Shown: positions 27,001 to 35,322 of the stretch, piece by piece
Numbering within the stretch: position 1 is the stretch's first letter
How the letters are laid out: the number at the start of each line of letters is the position of its first letter
Assembly: GCF_051020955.1 (NCBI RefSeq)
Contig: NW_027477139.1
Span: 1 to 64,000 of the forward strand
DNA length: 64,000 bases
Reading direction: 5' to 3'
Source: Megalopta genalis
Taxonomy: Eukaryota > Arthropoda > Insecta > Hymenoptera > Halictidae
Notes under the pieces: generated by a model
Told to the model about the DNA's origin: nothing
The model's input: the letters and a program-made list of their open reading frames with translations, nothing else
Databases searched by the model: none
Position numbers and translations under genes: made by a program

Positions 27001-28198
27001 TTCAAATCAATGCGATGTAGAAGGTTTAGCTTCAAATCCATGCAAAACACGTGATTTAACTTCCAATTAATGCGAAGTAGAAGGCTTAGCTTCAAATCCA
27101 TGCGAATCAAATGGTTTAGCTTCAAATACTTGTGATATACGTTATTTAGATTGAACTGCATGCGCAACGAACGAGTTAGCTTCAAATCCATGCGAAACAC
27201 ATGATTTAGCTGCAAATCAATGCGATGTAGAAGGTTTAGCTTCAAATCCGTGCGATACACAAGATTTAGCTTCAAATCAATGCGATGTAGTAGGTTCAGC
27301 TTCAAATCCATGCGGCACATATGATTTTGCTACAAATACTTGTGATATACATTATTTAGCTACCACTGCTTGCGAAACAAACGAGTTAGCTTCAAATCCA
27401 TGCGAAACACATGATTCAGCTGCAAATCAATGCGATGTAGAAGGTTCAGCTTCAAATCGATGCGAAACACATGATTCAGCTGCAAATCTATGCGATGTAG
27501 AAGGTTTAGCTTCAAATCATGCGAAACACATGATTTAGTTTCAAATACTTGCGATATAAGTGATCTAGCTTCAAATACAGGCGAATCGAACGAGTTAGCT
27601 TCAAATCCATGCGAAACACATGATTCAGCTGCAAATCAATGCGATGTAGAAGGTTCAGCTTCAAATCCATGCGAAACACATGATTCAGCTGCAAATCAAT
27701 GCGATGTAGAAGGTTCAGCTTCAAATCGATGCGAAACACATGATTCAGCTGCAAATCTATGCGATGTAGAAGGTTTAGCTTCAAATCATGCGAAACACAT
27801 GATTTAGTTTCAAATACTTGCGATATAAGTGATCTAGCTTCAAATACAGGCGAATCGAACGAGTTAGCTTCAAATCCATGCGAAACACATGATTCAGCTG
27901 CAGATCAATGCGATGTAGAAGGTTCAGCTTCAAATCCATGCGAAACACATGATTCAGCTGCAAATCAATGCGATGTAGAAGGTTCAGCTTCAAATCCATG
28001 CGAAACACATGAATCAGCTGCAAATCAATGCGATGTAGAAGGTTTAGTTTCAAATCCATGCGAAACACATTATTTAGCTGCAAATCAGTGCGAAGTAGAA
28101 GGCTCGGGTTCAAATCAATGCGATTCAAATGGTTCATTTTCAAATACTTGTGAAAGACATGATTTAGCTTCAACTGCATGCGAAACACATGATTTAGC
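24046..28198. repeat. Higher-order repeat domain II
   Basis: Continuation of the marker-anchored repeats, with anchors at 24791, 25571 and 26531 (spacings 780 and 960). The 24791-25570 block matches 14065-14844 at offset 10,726. The 26531 block matches 14845 at offset 11,686. The 27490-28190 stretch matches the 12421-13000 stretch, with the 60-bp dimer number reduced. A doubled C monomer (AATACTTGCGATATAAGTG twice in 30 bp steps) occurs at 24663-24720. Confidence 0.88.
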
Positions 28199-29449
28199 TT
28201 CAAATCAATGCGATGTAGAAGGTTTAGCTTCAAATCCATGCAAAACACGTGATTTAACTTCCAATTAATGCGAAGTAGAAGGCTTAGCTTCAAATCCATG
28301 CGAATCAAATGGTTTAGCTTCAAATACTTGTGATATACGTTATTTAGATTGAACTGCATGCGCAACGAACGAGTTAGCTTCAAATCCATGCGAAACACAT
28401 GATTTTGCTGCAAATCAATGCGATGAAGAAGGTTTAGCTTCAAATCCATGCGAAACAAATGATATAGCTTCAAACACTTGGGGTGTAAGTGATATAGCTT
28501 CAAATGAGGACTAATCAAAGGAGTTAGCTTCAAAATCCTCGCGATACACATGATTTAGCTTCAAATACTAGCGATATAAGTAATGTAGATTCAACTGCAG
28601 TCGAAACGAACGAGTTAGCTTCAAATCCATGCGAAACACATGATTTAGCTTCAAATCAATTCGAAGGACAAGGCTTAGATTCAAATCCATGCGAAACAAA
28701 TGATTTAGCTTCAAATCAATGCGATGTAGAAGGTTTAGCTTTAAATCCATGCGATACACAAGATTTAGCTTCAAATCAATGCGATGTAGTAGGTTCCGCT
28801 TCAAATACATGCGGCACATATGATTTAGCTTCAAATACTTGCGATATAAGTGACATACTTTCAAATGGAGGCGAAACGAACGAGTTAGCTTCAAATCAAT
28901 GCGAGACACATGACTTAGCTTCAAATCAATGCGATGTAGAAGGATTAGCTTCAAATCCAAGCGATACACAAGATTTAGCTTCAAATCTATGCGATGTAGT
29001 AGGTTCAGCTTCAAATCCATGCGGCACATGTGATTTAGCTTCAAATGCTTGCGATATAAGTGATATAGTTTCAAAAGGAGGCGAATCGAACGAGTTAGCT
29101 TCAAATCCATGCGAAACACATGATTTAGATTCAAATCAATGCGATGTAGAAGGTTTAGCTTCAAATCCATGCGAAACACATGATTCAGCTGCAAATCAAT
29201 GCGATGTAGAAGGTTTAGCTTCAAATCCATACGAAACACATTATTTAGCTGCAAATCAGTGCGAAGTAGAAGGCTCGGGTTCAAATCAATGCTATTCAAA
29301 TGGTTCATCTTCAAATATTTGTGAAAGACATGATTTAGCTTCAACTGCATGCGAAACACATGATTTAGCTTCAAATCAATGCGATGTAGAAGGTTTAGCT
29401 TCAAATCCATGCAAAACACGTGATTTAACTTCCAATTAATGCGAAGTAG
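28199..29449. repeat. 1.25-kb dispersed segmental copy (copy 2)
   Basis: Partner of 15315-16565, offset 12,884. Together with the 12421/27490 relationship (offset about 15,009 after subtracting the dimer difference), it shows that a large part of domain I was copied into domain II and then altered by internal deletions. Confidence 0.9.
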
Positions 29450-31495
29450 AGGCTTAGCTTCAAATCCATGCGAATCAAATGCTTTAGCTTCAAATACTTG
29501 TGACATACATGATTTAGCTTCATCTGCATGCGAAACTACCGAGTTAGCTTCAAATCCATGCGAAGTAGAAGGATTATCTTCCAATACATGAGAAAACAAT
29601 GGTTTAGCTTCAAATACATGTGATATACATGATTTATCTTCAAATGCAGGCGAAACAAACGAGTTGGCTTCAAATCCATGCGAAACACATGATTTAGCTT
29701 CAAATCAACTCAAAGTACAAGGCTTAGATTCAAATCCATGCGAAACAAATGATTTAGCTACAAAACCTTGTGATATACGTAATTTAGATTTAACTGCATG
29801 CGCAACGAACGAGTTAGCTTCAAATACATGCGAAGCACATGATTTAGCTGCAAATCAATGCGATGTAGAAGGTTTAGCTTCAAGTCCATGGGAAACAAAT
29901 GATTTAGCTTCAGATACATGCGATATAAGTGATATAGCTTCAAATGCAGGGGAAACAAACGATTTAACTTCAAATGCATGCGGTATAAATGAAACCGCGT
30001 CAAATGCAGGCGAAGCAAACGAGTTATCTTTCAATCAATGCGAAACACATGATTTAGCTGCAAATCAATGCGATGTAGAAGGTTTAGCTTCAAATCCATG
30101 CGAAACCAATGATTTAGCTTCAGATACTTACGATATAAGTGATATAGCATCAAATGCAGGCGATTCAAACGAGCTAGCTTCAACTCCATACGAAACACAT
30201 GATTTAGATTCAAATCAATGCGAAGTACCAGGATTAGCTTCAAATACATGCGACACAAATGATATAGCTCCAAATCAATGCGATGTAGAAGGTTTATCTA
30301 CAAATACATGCGAAACAAATGATTTAGCTCAGGAACTTGCGGTATAAGTGATATAGCTTCAAATGCATTCGAAACGAACGAGTTGGCTCCAAATCCATGT
30401 GGATCACATGATATAGATTCAAATCGATGCGAAGTAAAAGGATTAGCTTCCAATACATGAGAAACAAATGATTTAGCTTCAGATAATTGCGATATAAGTG
30501 ATATAGATTCTAATGCAGGCGAAACAAACGAGTTCGATTCAAATCCAAGCGAAACACATGATTTAGCTTCAAATGCAGGCGAAACAAACGTGTTAGCTTC
30601 AAATCCATGCGAATCATATGATTTAGCTTCAAATCAATGCGTAGTAGAAGGCTTGGCTTCAAATCCAAGCGAACCAAATGGTTTGCCTTCAAATGCTTGC
30701 GGTATAAATGATGTACCTTCAAATGCAGGCGAAGCAACCGAGTTACCTTCAAATACATGCAAAAAATGTGATTAAGCTTCAAATGAATGCGAAACACATG
30801 ATTGAGGTTCAAATTCGTGGGAAACACATGGTTTAGCTTCAAATCTCATGTGAAAGAAATTGTTTAGCATCAGATACTTATGATATACATGATTTAGCTT
30901 CAACTGCAGGCGAAACGAACTCGTTAGCTTCAAATCCATGAGAAACACATGATTCAGCTTCAGATCAATGCGATGTAGAAGGTTTAGCTTCAAATCCGCG
31001 TGAAACAAATGATTTGGCTTCAAATACTTGCGATATAATTGATATAGCTTCAAATGCAGGCGAAATAAACGAGTTAGCGTCAAATCCATGCGGATCACAT
31101 GATTTAACTTCAAATCAATGCGAAGTAGAAGGCATATCTGCAAACCCATGCGATACAAATGGTTTAGATTCAAATAATTGTGATATACATGATTTAGCTT
31201 CAGCTGCATTCGAAACAGACGATTTAGCTTCGAATCCACGCGATATACATTATTTAGCTTCAATACAATGCGAATTAGAAGGCTTAGCTTCAAATCCATG
31301 CGAAACGAATGATTTAGCTTCAAATACTTGCAGTATAAATGAAAGAGCTTCAAATGAAAGCGAAACAAACGATTTAGCTTCAAATCCATGCGAAAGACAT
31401 GATTTAGATTCAAAACATTGCGAAGTAGAACGCTTAGGTTCAAATCCATGCGAATCAAATGGTTTAGTTTCAAATACTTGTGATATACATGATAT
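29450..31495. repeat. Satellite flanking the gypsy insertion, left side
   Basis: Diverged satellite in five-monomer order up to the LTR. The last monomer is cut at GATACATGATAT, and the LTR begins with TGTGG at 31496. Open frames at 29664-30347 and 31014-31514 (plus) consist solely of the 10-residue repeat; the second runs into the LTR and is not a gene. Confidence 0.88.
31492..31495. repeat. Gypsy target site duplication, left (ATAT)
   Basis: ATAT precedes the TGTGG start of the 5' LTR and recurs at 40588-40591 right after the 3' LTR. Both flanks together give an uninterrupted satellite monomer. Four-base duplications occur in several Ty3/gypsy lineages. The exact LTR end is uncertain by 2 bases (ACA or ACAAA); only the ACAAA reading gives this duplication. 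Confidence 0.7.
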
Positions 31496-31813
31496 TGTGG
31501 CGGACCAGACATAAAAAGACACGTCCTTCAAAAGCGGGGTGTACACATGCCTTTTTCGGGTTTTCCTTTTTCTTTTCAAGGACTTTCCCTACCAATAAAT
31601 ACGAGGACCTCTCGACCGATAGAAGTCAGTTAGCAAGTTTTCCTCCGACTCTCAACGTGTCCATATTTCTGTATCATCCGTCACTCGTTTTCCTTCTACA
31701 CACTGTACCTCATCGCCTTTTGTTACAAGTTGTATTAAAGTTCTCGTTATATAAAAACCAAAAAAACTCTCGGATTATTTTATATAAACCGTCGCAGTAA
31801 CCCCTGCGACAAA
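31496..31813 (+). repeat. Gypsy 5' LTR (internally deleted)
   Basis: Begins TGTGGCGGACCAGACATA and ends TGCGACA(AA). It matches the 3' LTR except for about five substitutions, one base in an A run, and an internal gap of net about 127 bp after GGGTTTTCC, where this copy has a short T-rich filler. It carries an arthropod initiator-like TCAGTT at 31626-31631, a TATATAAAA at 31748-31756, an AATAAA at 31594-31599 and an ATTAAA at 31734-31739. Transcription would plausibly start at TCAGTT, with ATTAAA inside R as the polyadenylation signal. That assignment is inference. Confidence 0.92.
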
Positions 31814-31814
31814 C

Positions 31815-31832
31815 TGGTGACTCCGACGTGAT
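31815..31832 (+). other. Gypsy primer-binding site (tRNA-Trp-like)
   Basis: TGGTGACTCCGACGTGAT starts one to three bases after the LTR. From memory, animal tRNA-Trp ends ATCACGTCGGGGTCACCA, whose complement matches at 17 of 18 positions. TGG is the complement of the universal CCA tail. Use of tRNA-Trp is typical of CsRn1-clade elements. Confidence 0.7.
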
Positions 31833-31971
31833 CCGAGAGTACCGCGAGTGCGTGATAACCGAGAACTTAGCGACTCTTAGTGATATTTCGTTCGGCAGCA
31901 TACGAACTTCGCGATCCGAGTGGTGTTATACAAACTGTGTGAACTTTATTTTTTTTAATAATACATACGAA

Positions 31972-32325
31972 ATGACGGACGCCAGCCCAATCCAAACTAC
32001 CGCCTCCGGTGTAGAGGTAGACCAAACAGTGGATCTCGCACCGAGAGCACACGTAGCCAGCATCGACAGGTCACCCGCCCCGGACAACAATTTGGCGCAG
32101 CAAGTAGAAGCTTTAACGCGTCAAGTAGCCACGCTGACAGCAATATTAAACGAAAGAGAAGCTCGACCACGCAGTAAAAACTTCACGCGAGGCAGATCAC
32201 GGCAACGTAGCCATAGTCGTGGTAAGCAAGGTATGTGTTGCTACCACGCACGCTTCGCGGATAAAGCCATAAAATGCATTTCTCCGTGCACCGCGAATCC
32301 GGGAAACTCAAATCCTCGTCAATAA
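31972..32325 (+). CDS. Gypsy Gag, drastically shortened
   Basis: An open frame of 117 codons starts at ATG 31972 (MTDASPIQTT). The frame is open further upstream, but only from a GTG inside the primer-binding site, which I reject as a start. Visible parts are a short acidic N-terminus, a likely coiled-coil stretch (QVEALTRQVATLTAIL), an Arg/Ser-rich basic segment (RGRSRQRSHSRG) and a C-terminal Cys-His box of the pattern C-Y-H-x9-C-x3-C (CYHARFADKAIKCISPC). Gag of this clade normally has a capsid domain of roughly 200 residues between the N-terminus and the coiled coil. It is absent here, so particle formation is unlikely. Pol continues in the -1 frame, overlapping the gag end, as expected for frameshift expression. 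Confidence 0.75.
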   Translation: MTDASPIQTTASGVEVDQTVDLAPRAHVASIDRSPAPDNNLAQQVEALTRQVATLTAILNEREARPRSKNFTRGRSRQRSHSRGKQGMCCYHARFADKAIKCISPCTANPGNSNPRQ

Positions 32326-32498
32326 TCGCGGCAACATATGACGAGTTCCCTACAAGCCGCCTTTTTATCACTGAAAAAGCGTCAAGGATTCAATACCTTA
32401 TTGATACTGGCGCGGACGTGAGCGTTTACCCTCGGACGTACTTATCGACGAACCCGCCGCGCTCAAATTACGAAATGGTTGCGGCAAACGGTACAAGG
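32274..32498 (+). pseudogene. Gypsy Pol, protease N-terminal part (interrupted)
   Basis: The frame is open in the -1 register relative to gag, overlaps its last ~17 codons, and runs to the copia insertion. It holds the aspartic protease active site YLIDTGADVSVYP, with the catalytic Asp codon at 32403. The copia element enters after the NYEMVAANGT segment. Its removal with one copy of CAAGG would leave reading-frame continuity with the downstream pol (4,510 bp, frame shift of one, matching the observed frames). So pol was intact here before copia arrived. The true N-terminus of Pol is not defined, because it is expected to be made as a Gag-Pol product. Confidence 0.85.
32494..32498. repeat. 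Copia target site duplication, left (CAAGG)
   Basis: CAAGG immediately precedes TGTTGG of the copia 5' LTR and is repeated at 37004-37008 after the 3' LTR. A perfect 5-bp duplication is standard for Ty1/copia integration. Confidence 0.95.
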
Positions 32499-32735
32499 TG
32501 TTGGAATACAACGATACCATCGTCGTAAGCGATAGACGCACGGGGGTAGGAGGCGTTCCTTCCCCGGCTGCGAAGGGACTCAGGCGGGGGTGTAAAGTAG
32601 GGACTGCAAGTCAGTCCCAGAAAGTCAGCGAGCATAAGCGCATCAAGGCACTGTTTCCCGTTCCCTTGTCTACACTTCAGCAAATATCTAAACACAGCAA
32701 CGTGGAAACACCGACGCACATAGTCATTTCTAACA
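32499..32735 (+). repeat. Copia 5' LTR
   Basis: 237 bp, TG...CA ends, no difference found against 36767-37003. The segment is open on the plus strand in one frame for its whole length (VSDRRTGVGG...), an accident that matters at the 3' copy, where it joins the gypsy pol frame. Confidence 0.96.
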
Positions 32736-32751
32736 GGTTATAGGCCCAGTC
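32736..32751 (+). other. Copia primer-binding site (internal tRNA-iMet)
   Basis: GGTTATAGGCCCAGTC follows the LTR with no gap. It resembles the Drosophila copia site, which pairs with the anticodon-stem region of initiator tRNA-Met and is primed by a half-tRNA (established knowledge). It does not start with TGG, as a 3'-terminal tRNA primer would require. This supports an insect origin. Confidence 0.8.
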
Positions 32752-32795
32752 TCCTGTGTTTGGTGTTAAAAGTGTAAACATTAAGTAAATTCATA

Positions 32796-34418
32796 ATGGC
32801 AGACAGTGCGGGATTTCGTTTCGCTATTCAAAAACTAAATGGTGAGAACTATTCAGTATGGAGCTACAGAGTAGAACTCTTGTTGATAAAGGACAATTTG
32901 TGGGACGTCATCAAAGAAAAAATGCCTACTACAGTGGATGCTGTATGGTCAAAAAGAGACGATCAAGCGCGTGCTACAATAGGATTATTGGTGGAAGATA
33001 ATCAGTTGCAGCACATAAGGACCGCTAGGTCAGCACGAGAGGCATGGGAAGCGCTAAAAGGATACCACCAAAAGGCTACGCTGACAAGCAAAGTATTTTT
33101 ACTAAAACGAGCATGCAGAATGGTCTTAAAGGAAGACGGTAATATGGACGAACATATCACGACTTTTTCCAGCTACATAGACCAACTGGCAGCTCTCGGA
33201 CAGGAATTGCCCGACAATCTCATAGCTGCAATTTTATTAGGAAGCTTGCCGGAATCGTACGAAACTCTCGTAACGGCTTTAGAGAGTAGATCCGACAACG
33301 AGCTCAGCACTCAATTTGTGAAGAGCAAATTGATAGATGAATACAAGAGACGTAAGGGCGCGAGGGATGTGAAAGAAAATTTTGAAGCAGCCATGAAAAC
33401 TGCTTATAAGGGCAAAATCCCCGCGCAATCAAAGAAAAGTTGTTTCTTTTGTAAGAAAGCCGGACATTTTAAGAGCGAATGTACGAAGTATAAGGCATGG
33501 AAAGGCAAACAAGAGACAGCCAACAAAGTTTCAGAAGAAAAATCTTCGACGGATTATTGCTTCTACGCAGGATACGGGACAGCGATGGCATCGTGTTTCG
33601 GGATAAAGACGATCGAAGGGAAAACAAATTCTTGGATTGTCGATTCGGGTGCGACAAGCCACATGGCGACAACGAAGGAATTTTTCCATGAATTCGACTC
33701 CGGCAGAAAGGGCCACGTATGCCTCGCAGATGGCGAACAAATGGCTCGAGTGGAAGGCATGGGTGCAGGGATACTCAGGTACGTCGACAAATTTGGGAAA
33801 GTTTCCGAAATGTATATACAGGACGTGCTGTACATTCCGACCCTTGGCTGCAACTTATTGTCGGTCAAGAGGCTTGCGAAGGACGGATACAGGCTTGTCT
33901 TCGAGGGACACACGTGTCAGATTTTGGGTGATGGGAAACCGTGGGCAACGGCAAGTCTGTCCCCAGAGCTGTACGAACTGAAGACGGTCGAGAAGGCCCT
34001 TGCAGTAAACGAGGTCGTAAATGCGGGCCATACCGAGGATTGCCAGCATGCATGGCATCGGCGTTTTGGACACCGGGACCCGGTCGCAATTAAGGAGTTG
34101 GCTGAAAAAGGTCTAGCGACAGGTATCAAGGTAAAGGACTGTAAGACGCGCGAGACCTGTGAGTGCTGTGTGAAAGGAAAAATGGCACGGATACATTTCC
34201 CCAAAGAATCCAAAAACAAAACCCGAGAAATTTTGGATCTTTTGCATACGGATGTTTGCGGACCTATGCAAACCGTGACCCCGGGTAATAAAAGGTATAT
34301 ATTAACAATCATAGACGATTTTTCCAGATATACAGAAGTTTACCTAATGACTAAGAAAAATGAAGCAGGTACATTTATCAAAAGATTTATTGAAACGGGT
34401 AATAAAAGGATTCAATAG
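32796..34418 (+). CDS. Copia Gag-protease-integrase N-terminal part (truncated by frameshift)
   Basis: Starts at ATG 32796, 60 bp after the LTR, with the typical N-terminus MADSAGFRFAIQKLNGENYS. About residues 1-200 form the UBN2/Gag-like domain. A zinc knuckle C-x2-C-x4-H-x4-C (CFFCKKAGHFKSEC) is at residues 216-229. The protease active site WIVDSGATSH has its Asp at residue 283. The GAG-pre-integrase zinc-binding region (HAWHRRFGH...CECC) starts near residue 418, and the first catalytic Asp of integrase lies in HTDVCGP at residue 486. The frame then stops at 34416-34418, well short of the usual ~1,300-residue polyprotein. The downstream integrase continues in the next frame, so the break is a +1 shift near the GGG at 34397-34399. 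Confidence 0.9.
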   Translation: MADSAGFRFAIQKLNGENYSVWSYRVELLLIKDNLWDVIKEKMPTTVDAVWSKRDDQARATIGLLVEDNQLQHIRTARSAREAWEALKGYHQKATLTSKVFLLKRACRMVLKEDGNMDEHITTFSSYIDQLAALGQELPDNLIAAILLGSLPESYETLVTALESRSDNELSTQFVKSKLIDEYKRRKGARDVKENFEAAMKTAYKGKIPAQSKKSCFFCKKAGHFKSECTKYKAWKGKQETANKVSEEKSSTDYCFYAGYGTAMASCFGIKTIEGKTNSWIVDSGATSHMATTKEFFHEFDSGRKGHVCLADGEQMARVEGMGAGILRYVDKFGKVSEMYIQDVLYIPTLGCNLLSVKRLAKDGYRLVFEGHTCQILGDGKPWATASLSPELYELKTVEKALAVNEVVNAGHTEDCQHAWHRRFGHRDPVAIKELAEKGLATGIKVKDCKTRETCECCVKGKMARIHFPKESKNKTREILDLLHTDVCGPMQTVTPGNKRYILTIIDDFSRYTEVYLMTKKNEAGTFIKRFIETGNKRIQ

Positions 34419-35322
34419 GAAACCAAAAATCATAAGGTCGGATCGAGGAAGGGAGTACCTCAATGAAGATTTACAGAACTATTTAAGGAATCAAGGAATT
34501 AGGTCTCAGTTCACAGCCGCTTATTCGCCACAACAGAACGGAGTAGCCGAACGGAAAAATAGATCGTTGCTGGAAATGGCGAGATGTATGCTCCTGGATG
34601 CAAATCTGGAAAAGAGATATTGGGGCGAAGCAGTGTGCACAGCTAACTATTTACAAAATAGATTGCCAACCAAAGCAACAGGAAGGACTCCGTACGAGCT
34701 GTGGCATTGCAGGAAACCAGATGTAAGTAACCTACACATATTTGGATGCGACGCATATGTGCATGTACACAGAGAACAAAGACAGAAATTGGACGACAAA
34801 GCCAAGAAGTTCATCTTCGTCGGATATTCGGAAGAATCTAAGGCGTATCGACTATTAAACACAGAGACAAATCAAGTCAAGATTAGTCGAGATGTAATTT
34901 TTCTGGATGGGATCCGTGAAAAAGGTGCGATTAAGGAAAACTCAATGCACGATGAGGTAATACTTTCAAGAGCCGAAGCATCGGATACAGAAGGAAGCGT
35001 GCAAGAGGACATTGCGGAAGGAGTGTCATCAATGGAAGACAGTTTCTGTTCTACGGATGAAACGGACAGTGACTTTCATGTTAATATAGGTGATGAGGAT
35101 ACAACTCAGACGCGAAACAGACGCTCCGAAAGATCGAACAAAGGCGTACCACCGGTCAGGTATATGGCGGCATCTTTGAAGGTGAAGCTGGAAGATGGGG
35201 AACCCAAAAATGTACGAGAAGCATTATCAGGACCACATAAAGAAGAATGGAAAAACGCCATCGAGGAAGAAATTAAATCTTTAAAGGAAAACAACACATG
35301 GGACATTGTAGTTGGAACATAG
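34360..35322 (+). pseudogene. Copia integrase C-terminal part, shifted frame
   Basis: Recognisable integrase sequence resumes in the +1 frame at about 34400 (GFNRKPKIIRSDRG). It holds the second catalytic Asp (RSDRGREY) and the catalytic Glu in AYSPQQNGVAERKN, followed by the conserved YWGEAVCTANYLQNR, the FGCDAYVHV region and the GYSEESKAYRL segment. An acidic linker with several Ser/Glu runs leads toward the RT. The open stretch technically starts at an ATG at 34360, but the first ~13 codons do not look like integrase. The frame ends at 35320-35322, at the second break, just after KENNTWDIV. Confidence 0.85.

Larger units (their letters stand above)
1..31495. repeat. 30-bp satellite array, left block
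   Basis: A continuous tandem array of a monomer close to 30 bp runs to the retrotransposon. Nearly every monomer begins AGCTTCAAAT and carries TGCGA about 13 bases in; the second half varies and defines four classes (A, B, C, D in the summary). Classes are ordered A-B-A'-C-D or as A-B dimers. Occasional 28-, 29- and 31-bp monomers shift the register. Long frames on both strands are a consequence of the period being a multiple of three: plus-strand peptides of the type ASNPCETHDL and minus-strand peptides of the type MDLKLNHVFR. All are interrupted by stops or 1-bp slips, and none has a non-repeat domain. No other gene-like sequence is seen. Pericentromeric or other heterochromatic location is inference. 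Confidence 0.97.

Noticed and set aside
1..31495. CRISPR array, because of regular ~30-bp repeats
   Set aside because: There are no unique spacers: the repeats abut directly, every part of the period is repetitive, and the context is a eukaryotic satellite with LTR retrotransposons.
31480..31971. Open frames crossing the satellite/LTR junction and the LTR leader
   Set aside because: They join unrelated sequences. The frame upstream of gag begins at a GTG within the primer-binding site, and the ATG at 31972 gives a sensible Gag N-terminus.
33469..34312. Several 60-130-codon minus-strand frames inside copia and gypsy
   Set aside because: They are antisense shadows of the Gag-Pol frames and show no recognisable domains.
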